A stretch of 64,000 nt of DNA from NCBI RefSeq assembly GCF_026745355.1, contig NC_079205.1, positions 62,296,915-62,360,914 on the forward strand, read 5' to 3'. The stretch comes from Beta vulgaris subsp. vulgaris (lineage: Eukaryota; Streptophyta; Magnoliopsida; Caryophyllales; Amaranthaceae). Shown here piece after piece: positions 31,470 to 44,983 of this stretch; within the stretch, counting starts at the first letter, position 1, and each line of letters opens with the position of its first letter. Position numbers and translations under genes: made by a program. The notes under the pieces were generated by a model. That model was not told the origin of the DNA and did no database searches. It saw nothing but the letters and a program-made list of their open reading frames with translations.

Positions 31470-33330
31470 AATAGGAAAATTACATAAAAACAAACCTCTT
31501 TAATTTTAGAGCGATATTTAACAATCATCTTTAATAAGAGTGGAATGATAACCTCCGGCTTTAATCAAGTAGGCCAATCTCGAATCTTACAATATGAACA
31601 CATATAATCATATATAATCGATTAGAAGTGTGGAACAAGCACATGATAATAGTTCTCAAATATATTGTGAACGACTTTTTTGCAGATGAATCAACTTTCA
31701 CTTTTATTTTCTTTTTTTCCTTAAAGTCATTCTCATGTCAAATGCGCACATTTGATTACATCTTTGCCACTTGATTTGCAAATGATATACCTGTAAGTTG
31801 TAAGAGAACGACTAAAATGAATATCTAAGAAGTACGATGCTTAACATTTTTCAATTACTAATAAATTAATGCTGCAAAAAAAGTTTCATTTTTATTTTCT
31901 CATAAACAATGCAAATTCTCGTATTTTTATGTGCAAAAACTCAATTTGTCTCAAGGATGAGCATTTCAAACGTATTATATAAGTTAGGCTCCTAAAGATT
32001 TATGTTCGTTTTTTAGGATTTGTGTGAGTAGCTTAGCGTTTAGAGGTTTGACTCTATAGTTTTGTTTTGTTTTTTTTTCGTTTCTAGCATAGTTATACGC
32101 CGCCCGTTAAATGCGTTATAGAAGATTCTCTTCGATTAGACATAAGGGTACTAAAGTTAGGTTCTTTATATTTCTCGAGATGGAGAGCTTAATAGAGGCC
32201 TCCGCCCCCACACCATATTATATGAAGATATAGCTTTAGACGTTAGAGTGATAACATTAGTGGAGGATTTGCATTAATGGATTGAGTGGAGTGAATTTTC
32301 GAATAACGAAACAATTATTTATGAACGAACCAAAATAGTATACAAGACAAGTCGAGGTTGGAGGAAAATTACATATAATTGCTTCTTTGTCAATTGACTC
32401 AAAGTTGACCTGGCTTTTATCGAGTAACTCATCGCAAAACAAACAAATGAGATTGCTGAACACCGCTCCAAAATTTCTTTAAATCGCCTCGAGCCCAACA
32501 TTACTTTCCTATTTTACCCTTTTTTTTACCAAGCCCTACCTCCCCCACCAACTCCACCACCCGCCGCCACCTACCTCCCCCGCCAACCCCACCACATGCC
32601 ACCACCCACCTCTGAATTTTTTAAAAATGATGGTTGGAACGTCTAGCCATGGCTCAAACATTTGGCCTGGACGTGGCGGTGGTGTGGATGGTGGTTTAGG
32701 AGAAAAGAAAAGGTTATAAATATAATTTCAACTTTTTTTGGGGCGATTTTAAGAAGTTTTGGGACGATATTTAGCATTCCAGCAAACTAACTCGAAACAA
32801 TTCAACTCAATCAAAATGTTTACATGTGAAACTTCCCAGTTCCAATAATACATCAAGGGAGCTAGGAACCCAACTCCACATGAAAAGATCAAACATCCCG
32901 GCATTTCCAAAATTGCAACTTTTCTTTATCCAATATAGCGGGACAATGTTCAACCAAAGTTTATTATTATACAAGAAAAACGATGTTAGAAAACCTGAAA
33001 ATTACTTTCCTTGAATCAGAATTTACAAGCAGCTGCTTTCAACAAAAGCCAGCAACCTAGAATGAATATACATTTCTCACCCTCAACCCTCACGCATCTT
33101 ACAATTAACAAGGAAGAAAGGAAGAAGCTACAATCAAATTACATGAATTGGATTTGAGAGAGAGGACTAAAAAAAAGAATTGAAGAAAACAATTGAATCT
33201 CTGCATCTGGACCCTTTAATATTGGTCCAAGATTCATAGCTTCATAGATCAGCACAAAATCGCGTGGAATAACAGAATGCATAAGCTGTAACAGATAACA
33301 CTTGAGGAATGACTATTTAGGTAATATCAA
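31470..33330. other. Intergenic spacer 3' of the PRAF gene
   Basis: AT-rich with short C-rich and G-rich patches at 32530-32700 (proline-like CCACC runs and a GGTGGTG patch opposite). No gene, RNA or transposon end is supported. Confidence 0.35.
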
Positions 33331-33332
33331 TT

Positions 33333-36300
33333 TTACTTATCAGTGATCAATGAGCCGAGCTCACTTTCAACACCAACGCTCGATTTATCAGCTGAACGAA
33401 CATTGTAACGCTCGTATACTCTTGCTCGGTTTTCTGCCCACCACTGTTCTGCTTGCTTTTCACTAAACCTTTTGCGGCTGCAGTAAACAGAGAAAAACGA
33501 TACAATCTGTAAGACTGTAACTGTTAAAATGCCCACATATCCAGCCAGCAAAAGGATGTAAATTACAGACTAATTATTAGAGCATGATAAGGCTCCATTT
33601 TTTTCACCACGAAAACCCTTATTTGAACTTATTAAACCTTATCTAAATTGTCTTTCAGAACTTTATCTAGTAGTGAATTGAACTTCGATAGCTTTTTTAA
33701 ATTTTTATAAGAACAAAACCTGATCATATACATGGCCAAGATGGGCATGGATTTATACACATCTGTAAAACAAAACTTTAATTTTTTTTTCTTCTTAGAC
33801 ATAATGGTCTCCTCAATTTAGAATGCAACTGACATAATTTGAGCAGAAAACAAAATAGGAGTAGAGAAGAAAAGCACTGACCTAAAACGAACTCGCTTTA
33901 GATCCTTGGTCCCACCAGGTAAGGAGACAAATGTAATATATACACCAGGCTCATCCTGCTCGACCCATTCATTCTTGAACGAGATTCACCTTCTCGAGTT
34001 TTATTCCCATTTCTTGTTGCCTCTGAACTAACTACTCTACTCTGAACAGAACTACGGCTACTAGGGGTGGCTGACCCATTTGAAAGCACCAGACCATGTA
34101 AACCATTTGAGTCTGCCACATGGCTAGGTATCTGATCATTACACTGGTCAAATGAGAATTTGAGGATGTCAGCAAAAGTGGGGGTAAATGACAAAGATGG
34201 AAATGAAGGAGACTTGCTGTTTCTTGTAGCTCCAACCGGCAGCCTTTCAGCCATCTCTTTGAGCTGTTTGGAGAGCAAGATTGATACAGAATGTCATCAG
34301 CACAAGAAATCACACATAACAGTAGGTGGTTACAACAAATAAATATCACAAGTTTTTGTGAATCAAAAATCAATCCCATAGCATATTGTGCACATGTTAT
34401 AACAGAATCATAAATATGATGTCAAGAGTCCATCATGGATGCGCAATTTTAAAAAACGACAGAAATTGAAGAAAAATTCAAAAGATACCTGGGCAGTTAG
34501 TGATTGATCACTTCCTTGGCTGCCTTGCATTTTGCAGTCTCTTCACCTGCTATTGCTATCGCCTCCTTCAATTGTTTATTTGCTTTTTCCAGTTCAACTT
34601 CTTGAAGTTGGGCTCTGCGAGTGAGACTCTCCACCTATATAAAAGAATATTGAGCACATTGACATCAGCATGCTTCACAAGTAAACTGAAGCTCTCACTC
34701 ACAATCAATTCTTAGATAAACAACTGACTTGATTATTTTCAACTTTTGCCAATAAATCAATTTCAAATCCACAACAAATAAACAGGATAACTTTCAGAGA
34801 TTGATGTAATCCTTATCCATTTATGCAGCGGATTTTTAAAGGATTCGTGCAAGAAGTTTTCCGTCCCATGCCTGGTATAACGGGAAAATTCCAGGAAATA
34901 TTTGAGATATTTTCACAGACAAAATTAAATAAGACATATTTGACATCATCTTTTAGAACTGATTGTAGGCCAAAAAATAACAAACACCAAAAGAAGATAC
35001 ATGCGCAACATTCACTTTGAGAAAGCCTGCTTTGCAGGGGGGTACCAGACTACCAGTGAAACATCTGTTTGTAGTTGCCAACCACTTGTGTTAGCAACAC
35101 CACTGATGGTATATTCTATGAAGCCAAATGTTTAATTTGAGGAGATAAATTAATAGTCACACAGGTAGCAGATGTACAAGTAGCCAAGCAGATAAGCTCC
35201 ATACCTGTGCTCTCAATCGGATAACCTCCTGGCTAAGGCTATCATTGGTCCTCTTGGCATCATCAACAGTCACTCTCGGAGACATAAGTCCTGAGAGGGT
35301 TGGAGTAGGTGTAGTTGAACGAGGTGGACTTGGTCGTCTTGAAATTGGCGATGTTGCTCGAGAAACAATTCTGGATCCCGGAACTGAAGCGGAGAAATAC
35401 TTCTTGATGATCCAAACACGGGATTAAAAGATCTAGATATATTAGCTCCCCATTGTGAACCGCCATTTGGTATAGGTGATACACGACTGCTATCGTATTC
35501 ATATTTCTTATTTTTCTTAGATCGACCTTCTGAGGAGTCCATCGAAGAGTATCTTGCAACTGACCTCGGGATCCAGAATCAAGCTTTTCGTTCTCTCATT
35601 TGGCTCAGTCCCCTGATTCACATTTCCTCTCTGCTAACAGAGGAGTGGGTTGAAATACCAGTCTCAACTGCTTTCCGAAGTTTAGAAAGGCAACTATCAC
35701 AGACTCGATAAGGTTTGTTTGGATTAGGAGCCATAGAAGCCTTGAAAGATTTTTTACTACTGCATGAATGACAAAATAGGAGCCCACAATTATAACAGTT
35801 ATGACGTTTTCTTTTGAAATTAAATGGCAGGCGACAGCCAGAACACATTGACTGATCAACACCTGATACCCACTTATGCAGGCAGATCGCAGCAGTGAAG
35901 TTCGTACCACAAGCAACACTTCTCACTTGTTTGTCCTTCAGAGCTTCTACCAATGTTGGCGTATTTCGGTCGTCTGTGTCCCCGTGACCTAATCGTCCAT
36001 TTGCACCCTTCCCCAAGTGTAAACTTCAGTTCTAGAGGTCAAGGCAGCAACATGATAAGCCCCACAAGCTATCTCCTCTACAAAACACTTCAAGAGCTTT
36101 CCTTCTACACGTGCTGGGAGCTTCCCATCACAATGAGGATTACCTAGCTGGCCATAGACAGGGCTTCCCATCGTATAAACATGACCAGAGGTTGCAAGTG
36201 CAGCTGTTATGCTATGCCCACAGGCAACCTGGCAGAAATTAGGCTCAACAAGAGCAGCAACACATGTGGGCACAAGTTTTGCCTCCTTATCACCATGCCC

Positions 36301-39300
36301 AAGTCGACCTTTATCTCCATCACCCCAAGTGAATAGCTTACCTGAGGAACAGTTGCTAGCCCCTGAGTTGCCGACCATAACTTCCACAACTGCAGCAGTA
36401 TGCCAGACACCACAAGCAGCTCGAACAGTGCGAAGACCCCTTAGAGACTCCACTTCTCTGGGTATGGAAACACTTTTACGGTCTCCATGGCCCAAAACGC
36501 CGAATGTGCCATCACCAAAAGTATATAATTGCCCAGAAGAGGTCACAACAGCTGTGTGCCAAGGTCCACAAGAGATATAAGAGACGTGTATTCCCTCCAA
36601 CGGACCATTCACTCTTTTGGGGACCCAGTGGCTAACATTATTCCCATGCCCAAGAAGGCCAAAGTTGAAAGCACCATCACCCCAGGTGTACAATTCTCCA
36701 GAAAGGGTAACAGCACAAGTATGGTGCTCCCCACAGCTACAAGTTCAATGTTGGTATTACTTAGGGAATCTATAAGCTTTGGATGTGACACATCAGCATC
36801 CACCCCATGCCCCAATCTGCCTCCAGATTCCTCACCCCATGAAAAAATCTCCCCTTGCTTGGTCACTAGAGCTGCATGCCGTCCGCCACAAGCTATGTTC
36901 TGGACATCAAGGACTACAGCAGACTCTAATGCCTTAGGCAACAACGAATCCTTGATACCAATACAATACCTACTCTACGCACACCACCACCCATCACACC
37001 ATCCCCTGTGCCTTCTCCATATGAAAACATCACCAAGGGACCCCGTCATCAAGACCAGAACCTTGACTTTGAATAGCTAACAGCACTTGATAGACTGACT
37101 CTAAAAGTATCTGCAGCCATTCCTTTTCATGTGACTATATACACTATCTGAACCTGATGAGATTGAATGGACAGAAGCAGCAGTAGAATCTGAAAGGAAA
37201 AAACCCTTTGAGGCACAGGGACATCACATCTGAAAATGCCTTGTCCAAAGCACTTTTAGGGGGCTGTCATACGGACTATGGAGGCGAATGTGATCACTGC
37301 TGTCCTGAAACCATTTAAATAAGACTATATCAGGCACAGCAGATGGAACGACAGGAAGCAAACAGTATAAATTAACTTTAATTTTTTTTTTCTATTTTAT
37401 ACTACCTTCTGCAAACTATCTCCACTTGCAAAGGGAGAGTGTAAAGGAGAGCTCCTTCGTGTATAGGTCCTTGGACTGTTTGCTTCTGATGGTATGCTAT
37501 CACTCCTTGATTCCGTTCTCCACTTCTTTGATGACTCTCGAAATCAGGGCTTTAAGACCACTAAACCATACTTCAGCTTCATCCTTATCCTTGCAAATCT
37601 GATAATGAAAACTATATGACAAATGCTTGAAGAGAAATGTGGGTAGACAAGAGCCAGTAAGATGGAGAGCTCCATATAAGATGATGCAGAAAAATTCTTA
37701 CCAAGTCCAATGATCTATCGTTTATATGAGAAAATGACTGATATTCCTTCTCAGGTCGAGGATTCTTTGAAAAATTGGCTGTAATGAAGAAAGAACTGAT
37801 TAGCAGAGAGCGACTACAGTGGATATTGTCAAAAAGGAGTTTCAATCAGATCACAACACCATAGGCAAAATACCAAAATATCATCCAACATCAGCTTACC
37901 CCCCCCCCCCCAACACACACACCACAAGGAAAAAAGATTAAATAAGAGGAAATTGTATAATGTACCATATGAATTGCTTATATCACACACTACATTTGGT
38001 TTTCACAATATATACAGAGAATTTATTTTCTAAGATTACTGGAAGCTTAGTAGTTTTAAAAGATGCTTACAAGTACTTTTCCTTTTCAGTCTTGATAGAT
38101 AGAAATTATGATATTCCTCAATAACATATATATAAATAATAAAAGTGACTTACTGTACGCTGGCCAGATATAATTCTGGAAATATGGCTCAGCTTTAGGT
38201 GCTTCTCCTCTTTCCCCGAGAACCATATCAAAACAGTTTCATCCTGAAACCAATATTTTAGTCATATAAGGTACTAATAAAAGCAGTCCAAGTACTATAA
38301 CTTGGTCATACATTCTCATAAAGCAGGAAAAAACAGCATACAACAAGTTCATGAAGAGAAAAAGTTACATTGGATAGCCGGAATGGACAGAACTTTGGCT
38401 TTCCTCTTCTCCATACTTCAGCAGATATGCACCTTTTTTCAAAGCAGTAATCGCCTGCAGTGAATCCACCATATAAGCCCTAAATGAATTCAATATACAA
38501 GCTGGGAAGAGGATAAGAATTTAGCTCAACTCAACGGAGATGATTTGTGGAGTGACGTTTGTGTTTTAACTTTGGTCACATATATTTTCCATGTGATAGG
38601 ATAGATTATACATGATCACAAATTCACTCCAAACTTTTAACAACTATTCTAATAATTATGACGGCCAATGGCTACTGTTCACGCAGTGAGTAGCAAACAA
38701 GAACTACATACTGATAGCAACAAACAAGCACTAAGACTGAGCTGTTCCACTTGTGTGTGGGACTAACTGACTAAGTCAAACATAGGAAGACCTCAATCCG
38801 CATAAAAACTGGTGCTTCACGTGTTAAAGAGCAATTCAGGAAGACATGAAGATCAGCAGTTTGATAAATGTAATACTGATCCAAATGGTGTCTGAGACTA
38901 CTCAGTAATTAATTTTTGGCTTTTCCATAATGCTGGATGTTGCATTACACTAGTATGCTCTTATAACCAACCACTATCAGAAGCTAAGATATCAATCAAG
39001 TCGCATTATATCTAAATGTATATAGTAATTGAGATTGCTAACTCTTCAGAGATATTACCAGAACCACAGAAAGAAATCGATTCTCAAAACAAGTTGCCAA
39101 ATGCATAGCTATATAGTTCTCATTTTTACTTGCAACACCTACGTTACCACATATCCCTAATTGAGACACTTGCATACGAAACAACACTCCGATTCTCCTA
39201 CCTAGACAAATAACACAACATAATAACACGAATTTCGCCTCAGATACTTTCTATATGTTTCAGACAAAGACATCCCTAGCTCAAACTCATGCTCCTGTGA

Positions 39301-39594
39301 TAAACTCATTAGATTCTGTTGATCATCATTCATCCAACAGAAGAGAAAGACAGTATACGGCGTGTACCTCAAACAACATGATCCAGAGAGTGTCATTACC
39401 ACTTAACAATAATCATGTATGATCAAATTATCAATGCTTCAAATACACCAAATTCATAAACAATCTGAATTGCTAAAATACAAAGCATAAAACAGAAATT
39501 AGTGTGAAATACAGTAAAAATATCAACAATTCACCTGCTCAATATCCCGCTCCACAGAACCGTTGCGAGTAAGATCCGTCGCCATTCTATCCAT
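33333..39594 (-). CDS. PRAF: PRAF: PH, RCC1-repeat, FYVE and BRX domain protein
   Basis: Start ATG at 39594 ([20 protein letters not shown]). Minus-strand exons: 39535-39594, 38369-38454, 38155-38243, 37702-37778, 37406-37598, 35205-37304, 34489-34634, 33882-34263, 33333-33477. Order of domains: PH ([20 protein letters not shown] to [14 protein letters not shown]); at least six RCC1 blades ([52 protein letters not shown] and others); FYVE zinc finger ([24 protein letters not shown]); a coiled coil ([20 protein letters not shown]); and a C-terminal BRX domain ([20 protein letters not shown]). Members bind phosphoinositides and act in plant membrane or polarity signalling. About ten single-base frame losses interrupt the exons, so the frame is not continuous as written. 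Confidence 0.88.
37902..37912. repeat. Poly(C) run in a PRAF intron
   Basis: Eleven or so C followed by CACACACACC. A length-variable site. Confidence 0.8.
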
Positions 39595-40165
39595 CCTTCC
39601 AAGTAATCAGCAAAATCCAGATTTTGACCGCAAAAATCACAATCATAAACTAAGGAAAATCAACTCAATCTCAACTCATCCATTCTCAAAGTAATGAAAC
39701 CCTTCCATACATCAAATTTACTAAAATTACTACTGTTCAACAACGAATTCCACAATTTCTCCAAATCAAAATCAAACTAACACGCAAAAGAAAACTTCAT
39801 CCATCATTATGTTAATCCGATAAAACTTCGGATTTCCCCATCATTTAGCAGCTTTATTCAACTGAATTACACTTCAATCAATGCTGAAATCGAAAATGCG
39901 AGTGAGTAGTGATTTCGTTATCAGTCACAAGAAAGTCAAACGCTGATTGACTTGCGCCGGAAAAAAAAGAGGAGAGAGAAATGCGAGGAAAAAAAAAGAG
40001 ACAGCAGCTTTTTTCTGGTTTTTGAAGTGAGCAAAATGCGTAGAAGTCGAGAAATCAGCTAAAAGTTTGGAGAGAGAAGAGAGGAATCTGAGAGAGTAAA
40101 TGATCTGAAATTAGTTGCAGAGTTCAGAGGAGAGAGAAAGTGCTAGAGCTAGTTTCTGATTTCTG

Positions 40166-40167
<2 letters not shown>

Positions 40168-40192
<25 letters not shown>
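40168..40192. repeat. (GA)n tract upstream of PRAF
   Basis: A GAGAGA run about 570 bp upstream of the PRAF start codon, read as (CT)n in the gene's direction. CT-rich 5' leaders are common in plants, so it may lie in the 5' UTR or promoter. Confidence 0.6.
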
Positions 40193-40198
<6 letters not shown>

Positions 40199-40479
40199 GA
40201 GGACCAGTTGAGACATTACTTACTTTCTCCTCACAAAAAAGGAAAAGGAAAAGGAAGAGAAAAATTAAAGCAGAGAAATACTTGTCATTTAATTCATGGT
40301 CATCGAACTGAAATTATGTGTCGGAAAGTCCTATTTTATGATTGCGATATGCTATGTATGTCATTGGTAAACAGATCCGAGATTGAATCTCGTCTATATT
40401 ACTGTGCTTAGTCACTAATCTACTCAACACAAGATGATTGCGATATGTATATAGTATTATTTGCAATATAAATATGACA

Positions 40480-40958
40480 TATGTTCGTGGCACCTCAGCA
40501 GCTGCGGGGTTATTATTCGGGACTCACAGGGCACCCTCATCACGCTTCCACCATCAATCTCGGCACCTCTTCAGTTTACATTGCCAAGCCACAACTCAGC
40601 ACCACGGTATCCTTTCTTGCTCTACAGCAACATCCTTATTGAAGGTGAAACCTTCTCGTCGCCCAAGCAATCAAAGGGATTTGTCGCCACCCTGGCAAAT
40701 TGCTAACCTTGTCCAAGACATCACATGCCTACTGCACAACTTTCGCTCATAGGATATCCGCCACATCTTCGCGAAGCAAACAGAGCTGCTGATTGGGTGG
40801 CTAATGTGGGTCATCTAGTCGATCGACAATTCTCTATAATAGATTGTCACCTTCTGCTCTACATAACATCCTTGTAACAGATGCGTAGGAGCTCCCTCGA
40901 ACGGAGGGTCTCCTAACCGTTTACTTTCTTCTTACCTTTAATAATAATAATAATAAAA
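40480..40958 (+). pseudogene. LINE RNase-H-like remnant with AAT-rich tail
   Basis: Pieces in different frames read SCGVIIRDSQGTLITLPPS and, further on, HIFREANRAADWVANVGHL, the conserved end of the LINE RNase-H-like domain. Frameshifts and stops separate them. An (AAT)n tract at 40937-40957 could be its degenerate 3' tail. This is a different family from the LINEs at 3.0 and 48.4 kb. Confidence 0.75.
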
Positions 40959-40959
40959 T

Positions 40960-42430
40960 AGGAGAATAGAGAGATAAAAAAAGGGACTCTTAATAATGTC
41001 GCAATTTGCAAATAGTATGTAACTTTTAAAATTGGAAAACATTACAAGTAAATGTAAAACTGAAAAAGTATGTAATTGTGTATGGAATTTTGAAATATTT
41101 TTCTATCTTTTTTGTTGAATTTCTAAAATACATGTTATTTTCCTCTTAATAAGGATGATAGATGATCTTTAAAAGAAAATTAAATTTTCAAGGTATTTGA
41201 TAAAATACAATGTAAAATAAATTAAGTTTTTAATTTCATAGTTTACTAAAATGTCTTTATGAGTATGGCATTTTGTCATTCATTATATTGGTCAAAAACT
41301 TATTGCAAATCAAAAACGAATTTTTTAAAAAGGATAAAAATTGCTTCATTTGATCTAAGTAAATCTCTATGTCATTTTCATATATATTAGCCATATCATT
41401 TGTTTATGACACATTATTCAATTAATCTAGCAAATTAACTCCAACTCTATGACAAAATAATTGGAATTTGTCCAAAATAAATCTACAAGTTAAAAGGAGA
41501 ATTTTTAAAAAATAAAGATATCCAAAATCCATCAAGAACAGTGAGATTGTCATGTGCAATAAGTTATTAGATTGACCACATATCTGATTCTTCAATGTCA
41601 TCTTAATGTTCCTTTATCAACAAGAATACTGGCCATGTGCAAATAATAGATGGACTTTAAGGCCTTCCAAATGCCCTCGACAACTCCAATATATTAATTT
41701 TACACACTTACAAATTACAATTCTCTTATTACCACTTTCAATTTTAAGTGAAATTTTTACAAAGAGATATATATGGGACAAGGCAGAAAATTCTCATAAA
41801 CTTTTTGGTACATCAATAATATAATGGCCCTACTCTTTTGTTGCATGAATTTGATCATTGGGTTGGTTGTATGAAGTAGTGGCTATTACTTGCTATGGTG
41901 TACTCTCTCTTTTTTTTTTTGTCAATTTTTTTTTTGTGTTCGCCTTTTAATGTATATTTTTAAACTTAAATATTTTTTATTATATATTAGTAAAAATTAT
42001 AACGATTAAATATTAATAAAGTATTAATTGAGACGAATCAAACAAGTTCCAGCATGACAATATATGTTTTTTCTTGAAAAAATTTGAGAAGATTTTATCT
42101 AAACATGAATAGTGTCAAGTTTTCAAGTGAGAAAATTAAAAATAAAAATAGAGAAAATACTTGCCTAATTTAAAGTAGGATAGGATATTAGATTTTAATC
42201 AAGCTTAAATTCCCTCCTGTCTCTCTTTTAATTCTTCTAGAGAGAGAGAGACAATTCAGATGTCAAGTGTAATAGAGTATTGTATTAATTAGTTTGAATA
42301 TTATCATGATTTTCATAAGCAAAAAAGAGCCTAATATGAAAATATACAACACCATCTATACAAACATACATTAAATAAGAGTTTATACGCCACGTGACAC
42401 TATTCCTTTAGTTGTTTCATGTCATCTTCA
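40960..42430. other. AT-rich intergenic stretch
   Basis: No supported gene. At ~41,950-42,050 there is weak resemblance to the core of the Stowaway-type element at 44.4 kb (AAAGTATTAATTGAGACGAA). Confidence 0.35.
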
Positions 42431-42439
42431 TACATTAAA

Positions 42440-42605
42440 AAAATTAGAAACATGTTCCGTATAAAACTCGACCACGTGACCTCAAGTTAATACAATAATG
42501 TTCCACTCTTTTCTATTAATACGCGATTGAAGATATTAACGATCAAAGTTACGTCTTGAAGAACGTGTAAAAACGAAATAAGCACTATATTATGGACGAG
42601 GGGAG
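42440..42605 (-). mobile_element. Decayed Stowaway-type MITE
   Basis: The right end AACGTGTAAAAACGAAATAA ... TATTATGGACGAGGGGAG, followed by TA, is the reverse complement of the left end of the MITE at 44,416. The left end is not clear. Confidence 0.6.
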
Positions 42606-42969
42606 TAGTAAACAATGGACTTTTCCAGAACATGATCGATCCAAAAAAAAGAAAAGTGGCCATATCCTTTCCATTATTAATAAGAGTTTCAAATTAATAG
42701 AGATGGTAATAATTGAGTTACCTAAATATGCATGCAATGAAATAATTAAATCGTTTCATTCACCTCTATGAAAGAGTTAAAGCAAATCAAAACTTTCAAA
42801 TGGTGACAATTCATCTCGACATCACATATGATATTGAAGAACCAAAGATGTCTTGACCTAATGGTCAATATTGAAATGCCCTAAACAATATATAGATCAT
42901 AGGCTCGAATCCTCCTTTCCATTTTTTGTACTTTATATTGCTTTCGTGGTTCAGTCAAAAGACTTCTAA

Positions 42970-43648
42970 GAGCATGTACAATGGTTGGTGTCTCTCCAAC
43001 TAGCTCTCCACACTCTCTCTCCTATTCTCTCTCTTCAAGCTACTCTCAAGAGCCATGTCTAAAAACACCCAACAACATAAAACCTTTAAAGAGTTCTCCA
43101 TTCAACTTTTCATTATTTTGTGGTCCCCATGTCAATAAATGAACCTCATTTCATATTATGATCAAAGTTATATAAATTAAGTTATTCATGTAAAGTAAAT
43201 ATAATTACAAAAACAATATAATTATGAGTGCTAATATTTAATTTTCATAAATTTGGCATGGAATGAAGAATTAACCTACAACATGAAAAACTAATTTTTA
43301 AATATCCAATATTAGGCTCATTTTATAGATAAAGGAAAATTATACTTGTTGGCATAATAATTATTATCATCTTTTTTTTTAATTTTTATAGAAAAGATCA
43401 TTAAATGGTTGCACGAAGAAAAAAGAATTGAAGTAATTACAATAAAAAGTGGTGTCCACACATTGGAGAGTCATCTCTCCATCAACTAAATGGTATCTCC
43501 CCAAGAGCCCTTTGGCAAAGTGTCTCCATGGAGAGACACCCAAGACACACCCAAGAGCCCTATTGTTGGGTAAGAGGTGGCTCTCCATTTTCTCTCTCCT
43601 TGGAGAGCTAGTTGGAGAGCTAGTTGGAGAGCCCCATTGTACATACTC
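42970..43648. mobile_element. Tourist-like (PIF/Harbinger) MITE
   Basis: Ends GAGCATGTACAATGG (from 42970) and CCATTGTACATACTC (to 43648) are inverted repeats, each bordered by TAA. Sub-terminal blocks of TCTCCAACTAGCTCTCCA and its complement extend the inverted repeat, and GGAGAGCTAGTT is tandemly doubled near the right end. 679 bp, non-coding. Confidence 0.9.
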
Positions 43649-44083
43649 TAACCAAAACATCTTTAAAACGAATTTCTTGAAATGGTCCTAGTCTCTTCCC
43701 TACTTTCAGCAACACTTGCAGCATATCAATCTATCCTCTTTTTTTTATGGAAAAAGTGGAGTAGCCCTTTTTCTTCCCTAACACATTGCTTTACATAATG
43801 TAATCTAATAATTTAGTCAATAGTTGGACTAACTTTTTCATGCATCCAATCCACATTCACAAAGATACCAAACGTGGGTGGCAGGTGGAACTTATCAGCT
43901 AGCAAAGTCTTACCTGAATACTAAGTAGACCTAATTATAATCATTCAGTTACACGTACAATTCTGTTATAAGTTCATTTACTTTACAGTACATGAGTGTT
44001 AGATTTTCTGCATATACATCTGGTTTCTCAGTGTTGGAAGTACTTCAACCACGTACTATGATGAATGATATTTGAGTTCACTC

Positions 44084-44374
44084 ATGGTACACCCGGGTGT
44101 ACCATGAGCATGGTACACCCAAGGGTATTTTTGTAATAAATTAGAACTTCATGTGCTCATTTGACACCAAATTTGCTCATTTGGGCATTTTGCTCATTTA
44201 CTCATTTGCTCATTTTGCTCATTTTGTAATAAAAGTGTTTGCTCATTTTCTTAAATGAATAGAAATGTTTGCTCATTTGTTCATTTTGCTCATTTGTTCA
44301 TTCGCTCATTTTGTTCATTTGGAGAAAATAGTCTTGGGTGTACCATGAGCATGGTACACCCAGGTGTACTATAA
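44084..44374. mobile_element. Small element with palindromic terminal repeats
   Basis: The left end is the perfect palindrome TGGTACACCCGGGTGTACCA (44084-44103), followed by TGAGCATGGTACACCCAAG. The right end mirrors this with GGGTGTACCATGAGCATGGT then ACACCCAGGTGTACTA. Each terminus can therefore fold on itself as well as pair with the other. The interior (44156-44330) is a degenerate array of TTTGCTCATT words, about a dozen. I do not recognise the family. Confidence 0.75.
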
Positions 44375-44415
44375 ATATTCTCATGATATTTCTTTGCAAG
44401 TAAATAATAATGATA

Positions 44416-44651
44416 CTCCCTCCATTCCATAATATAGGGTTTGTTTCGTTTTTACACGTTCTCTAAGACGTAACTTTGATTTTGAATATCTTCATTCGTG
44501 TATTAATAAAAACATATAAAAAGTTGATATTATGAATGTACATGTTAAGACGAATCTAACAAGATCACACATGAATAGGTTTCTTTATATATAATAATGG
44601 GCCGGGAATATTTGGTCAAAGATTTTAGAATTTGACCTATAAAAAATGGAG
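44416..44651. mobile_element. Stowaway-type MITE
   Basis: CTCCCTCCATTCCATAATAT begins at 44416 after TA. The right end AAAAAATGGAG is followed by TA at 44652. It is the same family as 42,440-42,605, sharing TTTCGTTTTTACACGTTCT. Confidence 0.75.
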
Positions 44652-44764
44652 TAAATTTTGTTCCACCTAGTATCTAGCACAATTCAGTACGTTGTATCGA
44701 ATATGCCCTTGTATGATACAAATATAAAGTGCATGGTTTAAATCTACACATCATGCAAAATTTG

Positions 44765-44983
44765 TTGTTTTCGTGAAGGTAACAAGGTTATGGATAGACT
44801 AGCCAACATGGGAGTGGAGTTAGGGGTTAGTGGGGTCCCCTTCGAAACACCCCCTGTGCCCATCACTACTCTCCTTCGTGATGACATTGTCGGCATAGCT
44901 ACCCCCGCCTTCTCCCCCAGTCTCTATAGTTGTAACTTGTAAGTGTCGGGTTTTCTCCCTCTTATGCATCAAAAAAAAAAAAA
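44765..44983 (+). mobile_element. LINE 3' terminus with poly(A)
   Basis: The frame EGNKVMDRLANMGVELGV, SGVPFETPPVPITTL, RDDIVGIATPAFSPSLYSCN and stop is the tail of a LINE RNase-H-like domain. It is followed by a short 3' UTR (CTCCCTCTTATGCATC) and ~14 A. Only the last ~200 bp survive. Confidence 0.75.

Noticed and set aside
32530..32700. CCACC-rich stretch as a proline-rich coding exon
   Set aside because: No frame stays open with plausible splice sites. It looks like low-complexity DNA.
36209..37080. Plus-strand ORFs of 123 and 183 codons
   Set aside because: They are antisense shadows of the RCC1 repeats in PRAF. Pro/Ser-rich readings of GC-richer exons are expected.
42840..42960. Possible plus-strand SINE (ACCTAATGGTCAA ... 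GGCTCGAATCC)
   Set aside because: The box spacing is plausible, but I found no poly(A) end or target duplication, so it was not listed as an element.
43379..43691. ORFs of 93 and 80 codons on opposite strands
   Set aside because: They are readings of the inverted repeat arm of the Tourist-like MITE.
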